A stretch of 64,000 bases of DNA from Mediannikoviicoccus sp037890055. Lineage in GTDB: Bacteria > Bacillota > Clostridia > Tissierellales > Peptoniphilaceae. The position numbers and the translations under genes are program-made. This document shows positions 50,413 through 59,934 of this stretch, one piece after another; positions within the stretch are counted from its first letter, which is position 1, and each line of letters opens with the position of its first letter. Location of the stretch: assembly GCA_037890055.1 (NCBI GenBank), contig JBBKBD010000009.1, one strand, 5' to 3'. The notes under the pieces were generated by a model that was given only the letters and a program-made list of their open reading frames with translations, did no database searches and was not told where the DNA came from.

Positions 50413-51561
50413 ATGAGTGGAAAATTATATGAATTAATTGTTACGACAACTTTCGGATTGGAAGCTGTTGTTAAAAGAGAATTATTAGATATGGGATATG
50501 ACAATTTAAAAGTTTCCGACGGAAAAGTTGAGTTACAGGGAGATGCAAGGGATATTGCCACAATAAATATGAAGATAAGATGTGGCGAAAGAGTTCTTAT
50601 TAAAGTTGGAGAGTTTAAAGCCTTAAGCTTTGAAGAGCTATTTGACAAGACATATGCACTACCTTGGCAAGAGTACATCGGTGTAGATGCAAAGTTTCCC
50701 GTAGAAGGCAAATCCATAAAATCAAAACTTTTTTCCATCTCCGATTGCCAGAGTATTTGCAAGAAGGCGATTGTAGAAAAATTGAAATCAGTTTACAAAG
50801 TGGATTGGTTTGAAGAGACTGGAGATATGTATAAGCTGGAAGTGTCTTTATTAAAAGATATTGCAACAATAACTTTAGATACTTCAGGGGAAGGGCTTCA
50901 TAAGAGGGGATATCGTGGAAGAGCAGGGGATGCTCCATTAAAGGAAACATTAGCTGCAGCCATGGTTTTACTTTCATATTGGAATCCATCAAGGACTCTT
51001 TATGACCCTTTCTGTGGCTCAGGTACCATACTAATTGAAGCGGCAATGATAGGTAAAAATATTGCTCCCGGCATAGACAGAAACTTTGCCTCTGAAAAGT
51101 TTCCCTATGTGGGAGAAAAAATATATAAAGAAGTTAGGATAAAATGTTTAAGTGAAATAGATCATGATGTAAAACTTCATCTACTAGGTTCAGATATAGA
51201 TAAGAGATCTATATTAAGGGCCAGGGATAATGCAGAGATGATTGGCGTTAATGAAGATATTCAGTTTTTCATGAAGGATATGAGAAAGGTTGATTTAGAA
51301 GATAATTTCGGAGTTGTTATAACAAATCCTCCCTATGGTGAGAGGATGGGAGAGTTAAAAGAGGTTGAAAAACTTTATAAAGATTTTAATAGAAAGTTTA
51401 AAGAATTAAAAACATGGTCCATTTATTTAATTACATCCTACGAGAATTATGAAAAGCTGGTTGGTAAAAAAGCTGATAGAAAGCGAAAACTTTACAATGG
51501 TAGAATTAAAACCTGTTACTATCAGTACTATGGACCAAGACCTCCAAGGCAAGGTGATTAA
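50413..51561 (+). CDS. THUMP-domain rRNA methyltransferase (RlmL/YpsC type)
   Basis: A 382-residue class I methyltransferase: N-terminal ferredoxin-like and THUMP domains (to about 160) that bind RNA, then a Rossmann domain with DPFCGSGTI and motif IV NPPYGERMG, which implies N-methylation of guanine in 23S rRNA. An ATG eight bases upstream opens a three-codon frame ending at TGA that overlaps this start, and the AGGAGAG site suits that ATG better, so coupling through a minimal leader ORF is possible. Confidence 0.9.
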   Translation: MSGKLYELIVTTTFGLEAVVKRELLDMGYDNLKVSDGKVELQGDARDIATINMKIRCGERVLIKVGEFKALSFEELFDKTYALPWQEYIGVDAKFPVEGKSIKSKLFSISDCQSICKKAIVEKLKSVYKVDWFEETGDMYKLEVSLLKDIATITLDTSGEGLHKRGYRGRAGDAPLKETLAAAMVLLSYWNPSRTLYDPFCGSGTILIEAAMIGKNIAPGIDRNFASEKFPYVGEKIYKEVRIKCLSEIDHDVKLHLLGSDIDKRSILRARDNAEMIGVNEDIQFFMKDMRKVDLEDNFGVVITNPPYGERMGELKEVEKLYKDFNRKFKELKTWSIYLITSYENYEKLVGKKADRKRKLYNGRIKTCYYQYYGPRPPRQGD

Positions 51562-52683
51562 ATGTTAAAGAAATTAGAGATAATTTTTTCTGAAGAAAAG
51601 CTTAGAGTTTTTGATTATCTCTCAGATTGGATTAGAATAATTGATATTCAGGGAAATATCTTATTTCAAAATTTACAGATGATTAAAATGGTTGGAGATC
51701 AGATTGGGAAAAACTGCCTTGAAACGGGTAGGGACAAAGATGTTATACCAGGAACGGTTCTTGAAGATTTTAATGGACTGGGACAAAATACAAGAAATAT
51801 TGTTATAGGTTTAGAAGAGTTTATGGTGAAGAGCTCAATTGTCAAGGATGATAATGAACCAATTGCAATTATTGAAACCTTTAGAAATGTGACGATGGAG
51901 TCCATTGCCATAAAGAGATATCAAAAGATTACTCAAAATACTCAAAAGGAATTAAACGATGCAAGGAAAATTCAAAAGTGTCTTCTTCCAGAAGTTGGAG
52001 ATCATAGAGGCCTTGATATAAGTTATAAATACATCCCTTCAGAGTATCTTTCTGGAGATATGTTTGATGTAATACCTATTGACGATACAAAGACTGCAAT
52101 CTATATTGCAGACGTGGTGGCCCATGGTATATCCGCATCAATACTTACAATGTTTGTAAGGCAGTCTGTAAGATACCATATTGCTAGAAGTTCCATATCA
52201 GGATATACTCCCGATATTGTTTTAAGATCCCTAATAAGAAGATTTGGAGAATTAAATCTTGAAGATAGTAAATACTTTACAATTTTTTATGGGGTTTTTG
52301 ACAAGAAAAAGGGAACCTTTAGCTATGCAAATGCAGGGCATAATGCAATACCTTTAAAGATAAACAAAGAAGGGGAAGTTGAAAAGCTAAAGGGAACAGG
52401 TCTTCCAATCTCACTAATAACTTCAAAGGGAAATTATTCGGAAAACATTATCGATTTAAAGCTCGGTGAAAAAATATTGTTTTATACAGATGGAATAACT
52501 GAAACTAAAGATTACTTTGGTGAGTTTTATGGAACAGATAGACTGATTGAACTTGCATCAAAAAATCCTGAAAACATCTTAGATAAAATTGTAAACGAAG
52601 TTTCTGGGTATAGATGGGGAAGGCAAGAAGACGATATAGCGATACTTTTAGTTGAAAGAAAAGAGGACGAAAATGGCGATTAA
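51562..52683 (+). CDS. PAS-SpoIIE-type serine phosphatase
   Basis: A 373-residue regulator. Residues about 12-120 look like a PAS sensor (DWIRIIDIQGNILF), followed by a short coiled coil and a PPM/SpoIIE phosphatase domain with ARKIQKCLLPE, SGDMFDVIPID, IADVVAHGISAS and YTDGITETKD. Such RsbU-like enzymes dephosphorylate anti-anti-sigma factors. It starts directly after the methyltransferase stop and overlaps pgi by 11 bases. No STAS or anti-sigma gene is adjacent. Confidence 0.88.
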   Translation: MLKKLEIIFSEEKLRVFDYLSDWIRIIDIQGNILFQNLQMIKMVGDQIGKNCLETGRDKDVIPGTVLEDFNGLGQNTRNIVIGLEEFMVKSSIVKDDNEPIAIIETFRNVTMESIAIKRYQKITQNTQKELNDARKIQKCLLPEVGDHRGLDISYKYIPSEYLSGDMFDVIPIDDTKTAIYIADVVAHGISASILTMFVRQSVRYHIARSSISGYTPDIVLRSLIRRFGELNLEDSKYFTIFYGVFDKKKGTFSYANAGHNAIPLKINKEGEVEKLKGTGLPISLITSKGNYSENIIDLKLGEKILFYTDGITETKDYFGEFYGTDRLIELASKNPENILDKIVNEVSGYRWGRQEDDIAILLVERKEDENGD

Positions 52684-53959
52684 ATTTGATTTTTCAAAGG
52701 CTTATGATTTAAATGAGCTGGAAAAATACTATAGACAAGGTGAAGAAAATTTAGAAAAAGTTCTAAATAAGAACTCAGAAGGGTCAGACTTTTTGGGATG
52801 GGTTGAACTTCCTAAAAGCTATCCAGAAGAAGAATTAAATAAAATAAAAAAGGCAGCAAAAGATATAAGAAAAAAGGCAAACTTTCTAGTTGTAATTGGA
52901 ATAGGTGGTTCATATCTTGGTACAAAGGCTGTTGAAAACTCTTTAAAACCTTACTTTGAAGCTGATGATGAGTTCAAACTCATATATGCAGGTCACCATC
53001 TAAGCTCAACCTATTTAAATGAATTGGTTAAGTTTTTAAAGGATAAGGAATATTGTATAAATGTAATTTCAAAATCTGGAACTACTACAGAGCCTGCAAT
53101 TGCCTTTAGAATTTTACAAAGAGAACTTGAAGAAAAGTATGGAGAAGAGGCTAAAAATAGAATTTATGTTACAACCGATAGAGAAAAAGGTGCTTTAAAG
53201 AAGCTTAGTCTACAAGAGGGATATGAAACCTTTGTTGTTCCCGACGATATTGGAGGAAGATTTTCTGTAATAAGTCCAGTTGGGTTACTTCCACTGGCTG
53301 CAAAAGGTGTTGACATTGATAGACTTTTAGATGGCTTTAAAAAGGGACAAGAGCTTTTTACAGTTGTGAATGCAAAAGAGAACCCTGCCATTAAGTACGC
53401 ACTAATAAGATATCTTCTTCATAACGAAAACAATAAGGATATTGAAATACTTGTAAATTATGAACCTTCTCTAACATATATCTCCGCATGGTGGAAACAG
53501 TTATTCGGAGAATCTGAAGGGAAAGATGGCAAGGGAATTTTTCCAGCAAGCGTAGACTTCACTACTGATTTACATTCAATGGGCCAACTTATTCAAGAGG
53601 GCAAGAGAAATATATTTGAAACGGTTATTGAAGTGGAAAATCCTACGGATGATATTGAAATACCATTTGATGAACAAAATCTTGATGGATTAAATTACAT
53701 TGCAGGTAAAACTTTAGACTATGTAAATAAAAAAGCTACAGAAGGAACAAGAACTGCCCATGTTAAGGGAGAAGTTCCAAACATAAGTATAGTTTTGGAT
53801 AGAATAGATGAAGAAAACTTAGCAGAGCTTTTATACTTTTTCGAAATTTCTGTAAGCGTTTCAGGATATTTATTGGGAGTTAATCCATTTAATCAACCAG
53901 GTGTAGAAGAATATAAGACACAGATGTTTAAGTTATTGGGAAAACCAGGATTTAACTAG
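52673..53959 (+). CDS. pgi: Glucose-6-phosphate isomerase
   Basis: A 428-residue glycolytic enzyme interconverting glucose-6-phosphate and fructose-6-phosphate. Family marks include GIGGSYLG, SKSGTTTEP, DDIGGRFSV and the late HVKGEVPN. Length fits the short bacterial form. ATG 52673 overlaps the phosphatase gene and follows AGAGGA. Confidence 0.94.
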   Translation: MAIKFDFSKAYDLNELEKYYRQGEENLEKVLNKNSEGSDFLGWVELPKSYPEEELNKIKKAAKDIRKKANFLVVIGIGGSYLGTKAVENSLKPYFEADDEFKLIYAGHHLSSTYLNELVKFLKDKEYCINVISKSGTTTEPAIAFRILQRELEEKYGEEAKNRIYVTTDREKGALKKLSLQEGYETFVVPDDIGGRFSVISPVGLLPLAAKGVDIDRLLDGFKKGQELFTVVNAKENPAIKYALIRYLLHNENNKDIEILVNYEPSLTYISAWWKQLFGESEGKDGKGIFPASVDFTTDLHSMGQLIQEGKRNIFETVIEVENPTDDIEIPFDEQNLDGLNYIAGKTLDYVNKKATEGTRTAHVKGEVPNISIVLDRIDEENLAELLYFFEISVSVSGYLLGVNPFNQPGVEEYKTQMFKLLGKPGFN

Positions 53960-53969
53960 GAGGTGTAAA

Positions 53970-54500
53970 ATGGTTGTAAAGGAATATTTAGAAGGGTTTT
54001 TATCTGAGATACTATTTAGAACAAAGAAGGACAAGAAGACACTTGGCTTATGGTGTTTGGGATATGCACTTGCAGTTGCTGTTATATCTATGATTGGCCT
54101 TAAAATAATTGGCATTCATGGAGTATTTATAAAGGGCATTTTAATAGGACTATTTAGTTTGATTCCATTTATGGGTTCAGGACTTTTAATGATACCTTGG
54201 ATATTGGTAAGGGTAATAACAAATGAAAAGATGTTAGGAAGTCAGCTTGCAATATTATTTATAATACTTTGCATATTAAAAGAGATAGCCTATCCATTCC
54301 TATTAAAAATAAAATTCAATATAAGACCTATTATTCTCTCCGTTATATTTTTAATCTTTTTCACAATTGGAAAAGAGACTGGAGCAATTTGGGGCAGTGT
54401 AATTATTTTTATAATAACAACACTGTTTGATGCCATAGACATACAGTCATACTATAGAAAAAATAGATCAAGAGAGAGAAGAAGGCTTCAAAGATTTTAG
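53970..54500 (+). CDS. Short membrane protein resembling the C-terminal half of AI-2E/YtvI transporters
   Basis: A 176-residue protein with about five membrane helices. Segments such as FSLIPFMGSGLLMIPW and the ending helices match the second half of AI-2E/YtvI permeases, which are usually about 350 residues. It has a clean ribosome-binding site (AGGAGGT) and its own start, so it may be a genuine half-length protein and not a pseudogene. Basic tail. Function unknown. Confidence 0.6.
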   Translation: MVVKEYLEGFLSEILFRTKKDKKTLGLWCLGYALAVAVISMIGLKIIGIHGVFIKGILIGLFSLIPFMGSGLLMIPWILVRVITNEKMLGSQLAILFIILCILKEIAYPFLLKIKFNIRPIILSVIFLIFFTIGKETGAIWGSVIIFIITTLFDAIDIQSYYRKNRSRERRRLQRF

Positions 54501-54501
54501 A

Positions 54502-54526
54502 AAAGACTCTTAGGAGTCTTTTTTTT
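54502..54526 (+). terminator. Terminator
   Basis: AAGACTC/GAGTCTT stem with TTAG loop and eight T. Confidence 0.9.
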
Positions 54527-54576
54527 ATAAAATTCTTAAAATTATGGTAAACTATTATATAGAAATAGGAGGAATT

Positions 54577-55374
54577 ATGATAGATTTGCATAATCATAGC
54601 GAGTTCTCTATAGATAGTAGAACTCCAATGGAAGAAAATATTTTAACTGCAATTGAAAAAGGGCTTAAGTGTATTTCAATTACGGATCATATGGAAATAG
54701 TTGAAGTTACTGATGTATATTCTGACACTCTTGATGTGAAAGGATATTTTAAAAAATATGAAAAATTAAAAGAGAAGTATAAAGATAAAATAACTATTAT
54801 TTCAGGAGTTGAAGTGGGAATACAGGAATGTACTGCAAAGATTGTAGATGACTTTGTAAGCAAATTTGACTACGACTTTGTAATTGGATCAGTACACTCA
54901 CTATTTGAAAAAGATCTTTACCATGGTGGCTACTACAAAAACTTAACTACCGATGAACTTTATAGAACATATTATGAAGAGATGTATAAGGCAGTAAAGG
55001 CCACAAGAAACTTTGACGTACTTGGACATATTGACTACATTGACAGATATTTAGACAAGGGAGTAAAGGTTCCAAACCAAGAAGACAATAAAGAAACTAT
55101 ATTAAAGATATTCAAGGAACTTATAGACTCAAATAGAGGTATCGAAATAAACACTGGGGGATATAGAAGGGGACTTCCATATCTTCATCCACATGAAAAA
55201 ATCCTTAAATGGTATAAAGAAGCTGGCGGAGAGATTATAACAATAGGTTCTGATGCACATATATCAGAGGATGTTGGAGCAAACTCAAAAGATGCAGTGG
55301 ACTATTTAAAAGCAAATGGATTTACCGGAGTCTATATTTTTGAAAATAGAAAACCGAGAAAGTTGAAATTTTAA
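54577..55374 (+). CDS. PHP-family phosphoesterase (histidinol-phosphatase HisJ type)
   Basis: A 265-residue PHP-domain enzyme with the metal motifs DLHNHSEFS, ISITDHME and GSVHS, and a final SDAH. HisJ enzymes hydrolyse histidinol phosphate, but no other his genes are near, so another phosphoester substrate is possible. ATG 54577 follows AGGAGG; the stop overlaps the asparaginase start (TAATG). Confidence 0.85.
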   Translation: MIDLHNHSEFSIDSRTPMEENILTAIEKGLKCISITDHMEIVEVTDVYSDTLDVKGYFKKYEKLKEKYKDKITIISGVEVGIQECTAKIVDDFVSKFDYDFVIGSVHSLFEKDLYHGGYYKNLTTDELYRTYYEEMYKAVKATRNFDVLGHIDYIDRYLDKGVKVPNQEDNKETILKIFKELIDSNRGIEINTGGYRRGLPYLHPHEKILKWYKEAGGEIITIGSDAHISEDVGANSKDAVDYLKANGFTGVYIFENRKPRKLKF

Positions 55375-56366
55375 TGAAAAATATTTTGATGATATCCACT
55401 GGAGGGACCATTGCATCTATAAATAAAGGCAAGGGACTTGCTCCAGGACTTAACTCAAGGGAATTGGTTGAGTATTTAAATCTTAATAAAAATAAAGTTA
55501 CCATAGACACCTTGGACCTAATGAGCATTGACTCAACTGACATACAGGTTGAGGACTGGCTTAAGATAAGCACTGCAATTAGGAATAACTATAAGGACTA
55601 CGATGGTTTTGTTATAACCCATGGAACGGACACATTGGCATATACTGCCTGTGCAATTTCCTACTTAATACAAAACTCAAAAAAACCAATTGTACTTACT
55701 GGGGCACAAAAGTCAATATTTAGCGATATAACAGATGCAAAGCTAAATCTGACAGATAGTATTAGTTATGTGTGCGACGACAGGTCAAGCGATGTAAATA
55801 TCGTGTTTAACGGCAAGGTTATTGCAGGAACAAGGGGGAGAAAGGAAAAGACTAAGAGCTATGACGCATTTACAAGCCTAAACTATCCTGTGCTTGCAAC
55901 TGTCCATGACGATAAGATAATAAGATATCTTCACAAGGACTTTGAAGGGGAAGTTAAGTTTTATGACAAGCTAGACGACTCAATATTTTTATTAAAACTA
56001 ATACCAACCATTGAACCAGAACTTCTGTCATATATTTTCAAAAAGTACAAAACGGTTATAGTTGAGTCCTATGGTGTTGGTGGTATACCATCATATCTTG
56101 TAGATGCATTTAAAGTTGAACTTGAAGAGGACAGAAAGTTAAATATTGTAATAACCACACAGGTTCCCATGGAAGGATCGGATATTTCAGTATATGAAGT
56201 TGGTAGAAGACTTGATGAATTAAATATAATGGAATCATTCGACATGACCCTTGAATCAACAGTGGTAAAGCTTATGTGGGCCATGGCAGAAAGTGATGGC
56301 GACTTTGAAAGGTTAAAAAAATTATTTTACACTCAGATAAATTACGATACATTATACGAATTATAA
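55374..56366 (+). CDS. ansA: L-asparaginase (type I, AnsA)
   Basis: A 330-residue cytoplasmic asparaginase converting asparagine to aspartate and ammonia. Both catalytic threonine motifs are present, STGGTIAS at residues 8-15 and HGTDTLAYT near 83. No signal peptide. It overlaps the PHP gene by one base and is followed 12 bases later by signal peptidase. Confidence 0.92.
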   Translation: MKNILMISTGGTIASINKGKGLAPGLNSRELVEYLNLNKNKVTIDTLDLMSIDSTDIQVEDWLKISTAIRNNYKDYDGFVITHGTDTLAYTACAISYLIQNSKKPIVLTGAQKSIFSDITDAKLNLTDSISYVCDDRSSDVNIVFNGKVIAGTRGRKEKTKSYDAFTSLNYPVLATVHDDKIIRYLHKDFEGEVKFYDKLDDSIFLLKLIPTIEPELLSYIFKKYKTVIVESYGVGGIPSYLVDAFKVELEEDRKLNIVITTQVPMEGSDISVYEVGRRLDELNIMESFDMTLESTVVKLMWAMAESDGDFERLKKLFYTQINYDTLYEL

Positions 56367-56378
56367 GGAGATGAATAG

Positions 56379-56909
56379 ATGAAAGATACAATAATATCCT
56401 TCATAAAATCTATATTACTGGCACTTGTTCTTGCAGTTATTATAAGAACTTTTATTTTTTCCGTTACGGAAGTGTCCGGTCAGTCCATGTATCCAAACTT
56501 TGACACTGGAGACAGGCTTATAGTAAATAGATTGGGAGTATGGATAAGAGATGTGGAAAAAGGAGAAGTAATAGAGTTTCTCTCTCCAGATATAAATAAA
56601 AAGGGAAAGAGGGACCACTTTATAAAAAGAGTTATAGGAACTGCAGGAGACACTGTTAGTTTGAACGAAGGCAAGGTCTATTTAAATGGAGAAGAGTTAA
56701 AAGAAGAATATCTTTCTTCAGAAGTAGAAACTTATCCTGAAACTGGACAGTCAGAGTGGGAAGTAAAAGAAGGGGAAGTTTTTGTTTTAGGAGACAATAG
56801 ATATAACTCTGACGACGGAAGAAGATTTGGAACCGTTCCTACAAATACAATAAAGGGAATAGCGGTATTTAGATTTATTCCATTTAGCAAATTTGGAAAA
56901 ATAAAATAA
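56379..56909 (+). CDS. lepB: Signal peptidase I
   Basis: A 176-residue single-pass membrane protease of the short Gram-positive (SipS-like) type. The catalytic Ser36 is in SGQSMYPN and Lys83 in FIKRVIG; GDNRYNSDDGR is the usual C-terminal box. It removes signal peptides from secreted proteins. A terminator follows. Confidence 0.94.
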   Translation: MKDTIISFIKSILLALVLAVIIRTFIFSVTEVSGQSMYPNFDTGDRLIVNRLGVWIRDVEKGEVIEFLSPDINKKGKRDHFIKRVIGTAGDTVSLNEGKVYLNGEELKEEYLSSEVETYPETGQSEWEVKEGEVFVLGDNRYNSDDGRRFGTVPTNTIKGIAVFRFIPFSKFGKIK

Positions 56910-56910
56910 T

Positions 56911-56932
56911 GACTCCTTAGGGAGTCTTTTTT
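56911..56932 (+). terminator. Terminator after lepB
   Basis: GACTCC and GGAGTC arms with a TTAG-type loop and a T run. Confidence 0.88.
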
Positions 56933-57005
56933 AATACCATCAAGTTTAATACCCTTAAGTTTTACAATTTCAATATAAATTGTTAAAATAGGTGGAGGAG
57001 GAGCA

Positions 57006-57932
57006 ATGGATAGAAGAAAAAAAACTCGAAGTGCAAAGAGAAAAAGACAAATTTTTAGAAATAGATTATTCCTTTCCATCTTTCTTGTATTTCTTATTTT
57101 ATTAATAAAAAATGCATTTTCCTTAGGAGGAAGGATTGAAAAGGCTTCTGAAAACCTAGATTTAATTGGAACTGCAAAGGACTATTCGGAAAATCTTGAC
57201 TCAACAGATAAAATACATGAACAGAAGGTAGAATATTCTGATGCAACAACAGTTGAAGGCTATATTCAAAATATTGAAAAAGCTTCCAAGGTAGATAAAA
57301 ACGCTAAACTTATACTTGATAATTTAGATGAACTTCCAGAGTCAATGATTAAAATGGCTGGAAGAAATCCTGATACAATAGACTTTATTGCAAAATATAT
57401 TGATAACAGAATAAATTACAGCTATCGATATCCTAAAAAGATTTATAAAAAACTTAAGTACCCATACTATATTCAATGGGATCAAAGTTGGGGATATCAA
57501 GAGTATGGCTCAGGAATAATTGGAGACACAGGCTGTGCGCCTACATCAATTGCAATGATGATTTCAGGAATTACTAACAGAAGAATTACTCCAAGTGACA
57601 TAGCAAAATTATTCCATGACAATGGATATGTAGGAGACTATGGGACAAACTGGGATGTATATCCATTTATTGCAAATGAGTATGACTTAGAGCTTGAGGA
57701 TTTACCAAATAGCAAGAATAAAATAACAGAGGCTCTTGACGATGGTTATTCTGTAATTATTTCAGTTGGTCCAGGAGTTTTTACAACTGTTTCCCATGTT
57801 ATGCTTATTGTGGACTATGATGACCAGGGAAGATTTTTAATTTATGATCCAAATAGTTTACAAAATTCTGAAAAAGCTTGGGACTACGATGAATTTAGTC
57901 AAGATATAAAGAAGTTGTGGGCATTTAAGTAA
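57006..57932 (+). CDS. Membrane-anchored C39-like cysteine peptidase
   Basis: A 308-residue protein with a very basic N-terminus, one membrane helix (about 22-42), a linker and a papain-fold C39-like domain: the nucleophile Cys in GDTGCAPTSIAM, His in VSHVMLIV and an Asp in IYDPN. It probably acts outside the cell on peptides or cell-wall material; the substrate is unknown. GGAGGAGG precedes the ATG. Confidence 0.85.
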   Translation: MDRRKKTRSAKRKRQIFRNRLFLSIFLVFLILLIKNAFSLGGRIEKASENLDLIGTAKDYSENLDSTDKIHEQKVEYSDATTVEGYIQNIEKASKVDKNAKLILDNLDELPESMIKMAGRNPDTIDFIAKYIDNRINYSYRYPKKIYKKLKYPYYIQWDQSWGYQEYGSGIIGDTGCAPTSIAMMISGITNRRITPSDIAKLFHDNGYVGDYGTNWDVYPFIANEYDLELEDLPNSKNKITEALDDGYSVIISVGPGVFTTVSHVMLIVDYDDQGRFLIYDPNSLQNSEKAWDYDEFSQDIKKLWAFK

Positions 57933-58639
57933 TGACAAGATTAAAAAAATATAAAAAAGATTTTGAATATTCCTATGTATTGGGACCTTTTCCAACGCTG
58001 GAACTTATAGATAGCAAGCCGGAAGTTGTGGAGAAAGTATATATATCTCCAGACTTTAATGAAATTTCAAAAGTTACTAAAAAGCTTGATGAACATTCAA
58101 TAGCATATGAGATTTCAAATGATAATTTAAATAGAATTTCATTAAAGAAGAAAGAGTATATGGCTGCTACATTTAAAAAATATTCCAGTAAAATTGAAAA
58201 GGAAAGTAATCACATTATCCTCGATAGAGTTTCAGACATGGGTAACCTTGGAACAATTTTAAGAACCATGGCGGGATTTGGATTCAAGGATGTTGCCCTA
58301 ATAGGAAACTGTTGTGATATATATAATCCAAAAGTAATAAGAGGCTCCATGGGATCATTTTTTAAAATTAATTTTGAAAACTTTTCGAGCCTGGAAGAGT
58401 ACAGAAGTATACATGACAATGAAATATATGCATTCATGCTGGATAATAGTGCAAAACTTTTGAAAGACGTAAATTTTTCGAAAAACTTTGCTCTGGCATT
58501 TGGAAATGAAGGCAGTGGCCTTGGGGAAGAATATGAAGCTTGTGATATAAATAAAGTTATTATTCCCCAAAGTGAAAATGTAGACTCCCTCAATTTGACA
58601 ATTGCCGCAGCAGTTGCAATGTATGAAGCGAAAAAATAA
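57932..58639 (+). CDS. SpoU/TrmH-family RNA 2'-O-methyltransferase
   Basis: A 235-residue SPOUT methyltransferase with a short N-terminal substrate-binding domain and the trefoil-knot motifs NLGTILRTMAGFG, FGNEGSGL and IPQSENVDSLNLTIAAAVAMYE. It methylates a ribose in tRNA or rRNA; the position is not evident. Start overlaps the preceding stop (TAATG). Confidence 0.9.
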   Translation: MTRLKKYKKDFEYSYVLGPFPTLELIDSKPEVVEKVYISPDFNEISKVTKKLDEHSIAYEISNDNLNRISLKKKEYMAATFKKYSSKIEKESNHIILDRVSDMGNLGTILRTMAGFGFKDVALIGNCCDIYNPKVIRGSMGSFFKINFENFSSLEEYRSIHDNEIYAFMLDNSAKLLKDVNFSKNFALAFGNEGSGLGEEYEACDINKVIIPQSENVDSLNLTIAAAVAMYEAKK

Positions 58640-58664
58640 TTCCCTCACGCGAGGGAATTTTTTT
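58639..58664. terminator. Terminator between convergent genes
   Basis: ATTCCCTC and GAGGGAAT arms with an ACGC loop and a T run; usable from both directions. Confidence 0.9.
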
Positions 58665-59811
58665 ATAACATTTCTATGAAAGCTGCTATTCTTGTATTTA
58701 ATTGACCGATATCTGATTGACCGTAGTCTGTTTCAACGGAAATGTAAGGTATATCTTTTTCTTTATTTACAAAGTTTTTGATGCTTAGTGATTCAACTTG
58801 GAATGGTTGGCAAGCTTGAAGATGCATATCAACTACTCCATCAACTTTGAATTGGTCAATAAGTCTTGATAGAAGTTCCTTTCTATTTGGATTTGGTGAC
58901 ATACATGCACAACCAATTTGTAAATATTTTTCTGCCATTGCAGCAATTGGGTCACCAGTATTTTCTTCTACATTTCTATCTATTGCCTTTGCGCCACCAC
59001 AGTTTTCGTATGAAACTACGATACCACCGTGGTTTTCAACGGCTTCGATTACCTTTTCAGTTGCTCCACCAATAGGGCATCCTGTAATTAATATTCTCTT
59101 CTTACCGGTAATCTTTTTGCTTTCAGCTAAAACTTGTTCCTTTAGAGCTTTAATATCTTCAGGTATCTTATGTTTATCAAATTCAAAAGTAATACCAGTT
59201 AATACATGCCAAAGTTCAAGGCCAGTACATGGAAGTTCATCAGCTTCCATAATTTCGTAAAAATCTTTTACAGCAGATCTTTCTGCGTTTTTAACCTTTA
59301 TAGCTTTTTCTAGATCTTCGTCAGTAATTTTTACATCAAAAGTATTTTCAATAATCTCTTTAGTTTCCCTTATTTGGTTCGCCCAAAGCTTTAATCCATC
59401 TTTGGAATACTTGTTTGGAAGTTCCATAACATGAGTTGGTCTAAACTCACCAAGATATTCGTACATCTTCTTTTTACCATCACAAGTTGTTTCGCCTATA
59501 ATCATGTCAGAGAAAAAGAAGAATGGACATTTGTTAGTCATAGCAAATCCATAACTAGATTTAATAAGTGGACAAAGGTTTGAAGGTAAATGTCTTTCCG
59601 CATCTGAAATAGTTTCATCAGAAGTAGAACATAGAGAAACGGATGTTGCTCCAGCAGCTACAGCTAGTTCTTGTGGAAAGAATGTACAAAAAGTTCCAAT
59701 TAGAGGAATCCCCTTTTCCTTTTGCTCTTTAACCTTAATAAATGCATTTTGTCTACCTTCAGCAAAATCTTTAAAAATTTCAGGTAGTTCTTTTCTTATA
59801 TCTACAGTCAT
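58663..59811 (-). CDS. Double-cubane-cluster reductase (2-hydroxyacyl-CoA dehydratase family)
   Basis: A 382-residue iron-sulfur protein of the HgdB/FldC superfamily, closest in pattern to the stand-alone double-cubane-cluster reductases (YjiM type). Conserved cysteines lie in GTFCTFFP, PSNLCPLIKSS, NKCPFFF, TTCDGKKK, GCACMSPNPNRK and LQACQPF. These enzymes use an ATP-driven activator for low-potential reductions; no activator gene is beside it. The ribosome-binding site AAAAGGGG sits seven bases from the ATG and, with the following GUGUUU, is the exact complement of 13 bases of the small RNA encoded at 60665. Confidence 0.88.
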   Translation of the reverse strand: MTVDIRKELPEIFKDFAEGRQNAFIKVKEQKEKGIPLIGTFCTFFPQELAVAAGATSVSLCSTSDETISDAERHLPSNLCPLIKSSYGFAMTNKCPFFFFSDMIIGETTCDGKKKMYEYLGEFRPTHVMELPNKYSKDGLKLWANQIRETKEIIENTFDVKITDEDLEKAIKVKNAERSAVKDFYEIMEADELPCTGLELWHVLTGITFEFDKHKIPEDIKALKEQVLAESKKITGKKRILITGCPIGGATEKVIEAVENHGGIVVSYENCGGAKAIDRNVEENTGDPIAAMAEKYLQIGCACMSPNPNRKELLSRLIDQFKVDGVVDMHLQACQPFQVESLSIKNFVNKEKDIPYISVETDYGQSDIGQLNTRIAAFIEML

Positions 59812-59934
59812 TTAAACACCCCTTTTCATTGTTCTATGACCATTATATAACAAATATTAAAAAAATCAATAAAAACAAGATTGAGTTAGTGTGATAAACT
59901 ATTATTAAAGAAATGAACAACTTAGGAGGTAATG

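Noticed and set aside
50615..51046. A 143-codon minus-strand ORF inside the THUMP methyltransferase gene
   Set aside because: Shadow of a strongly supported gene; no domain or translation signal.
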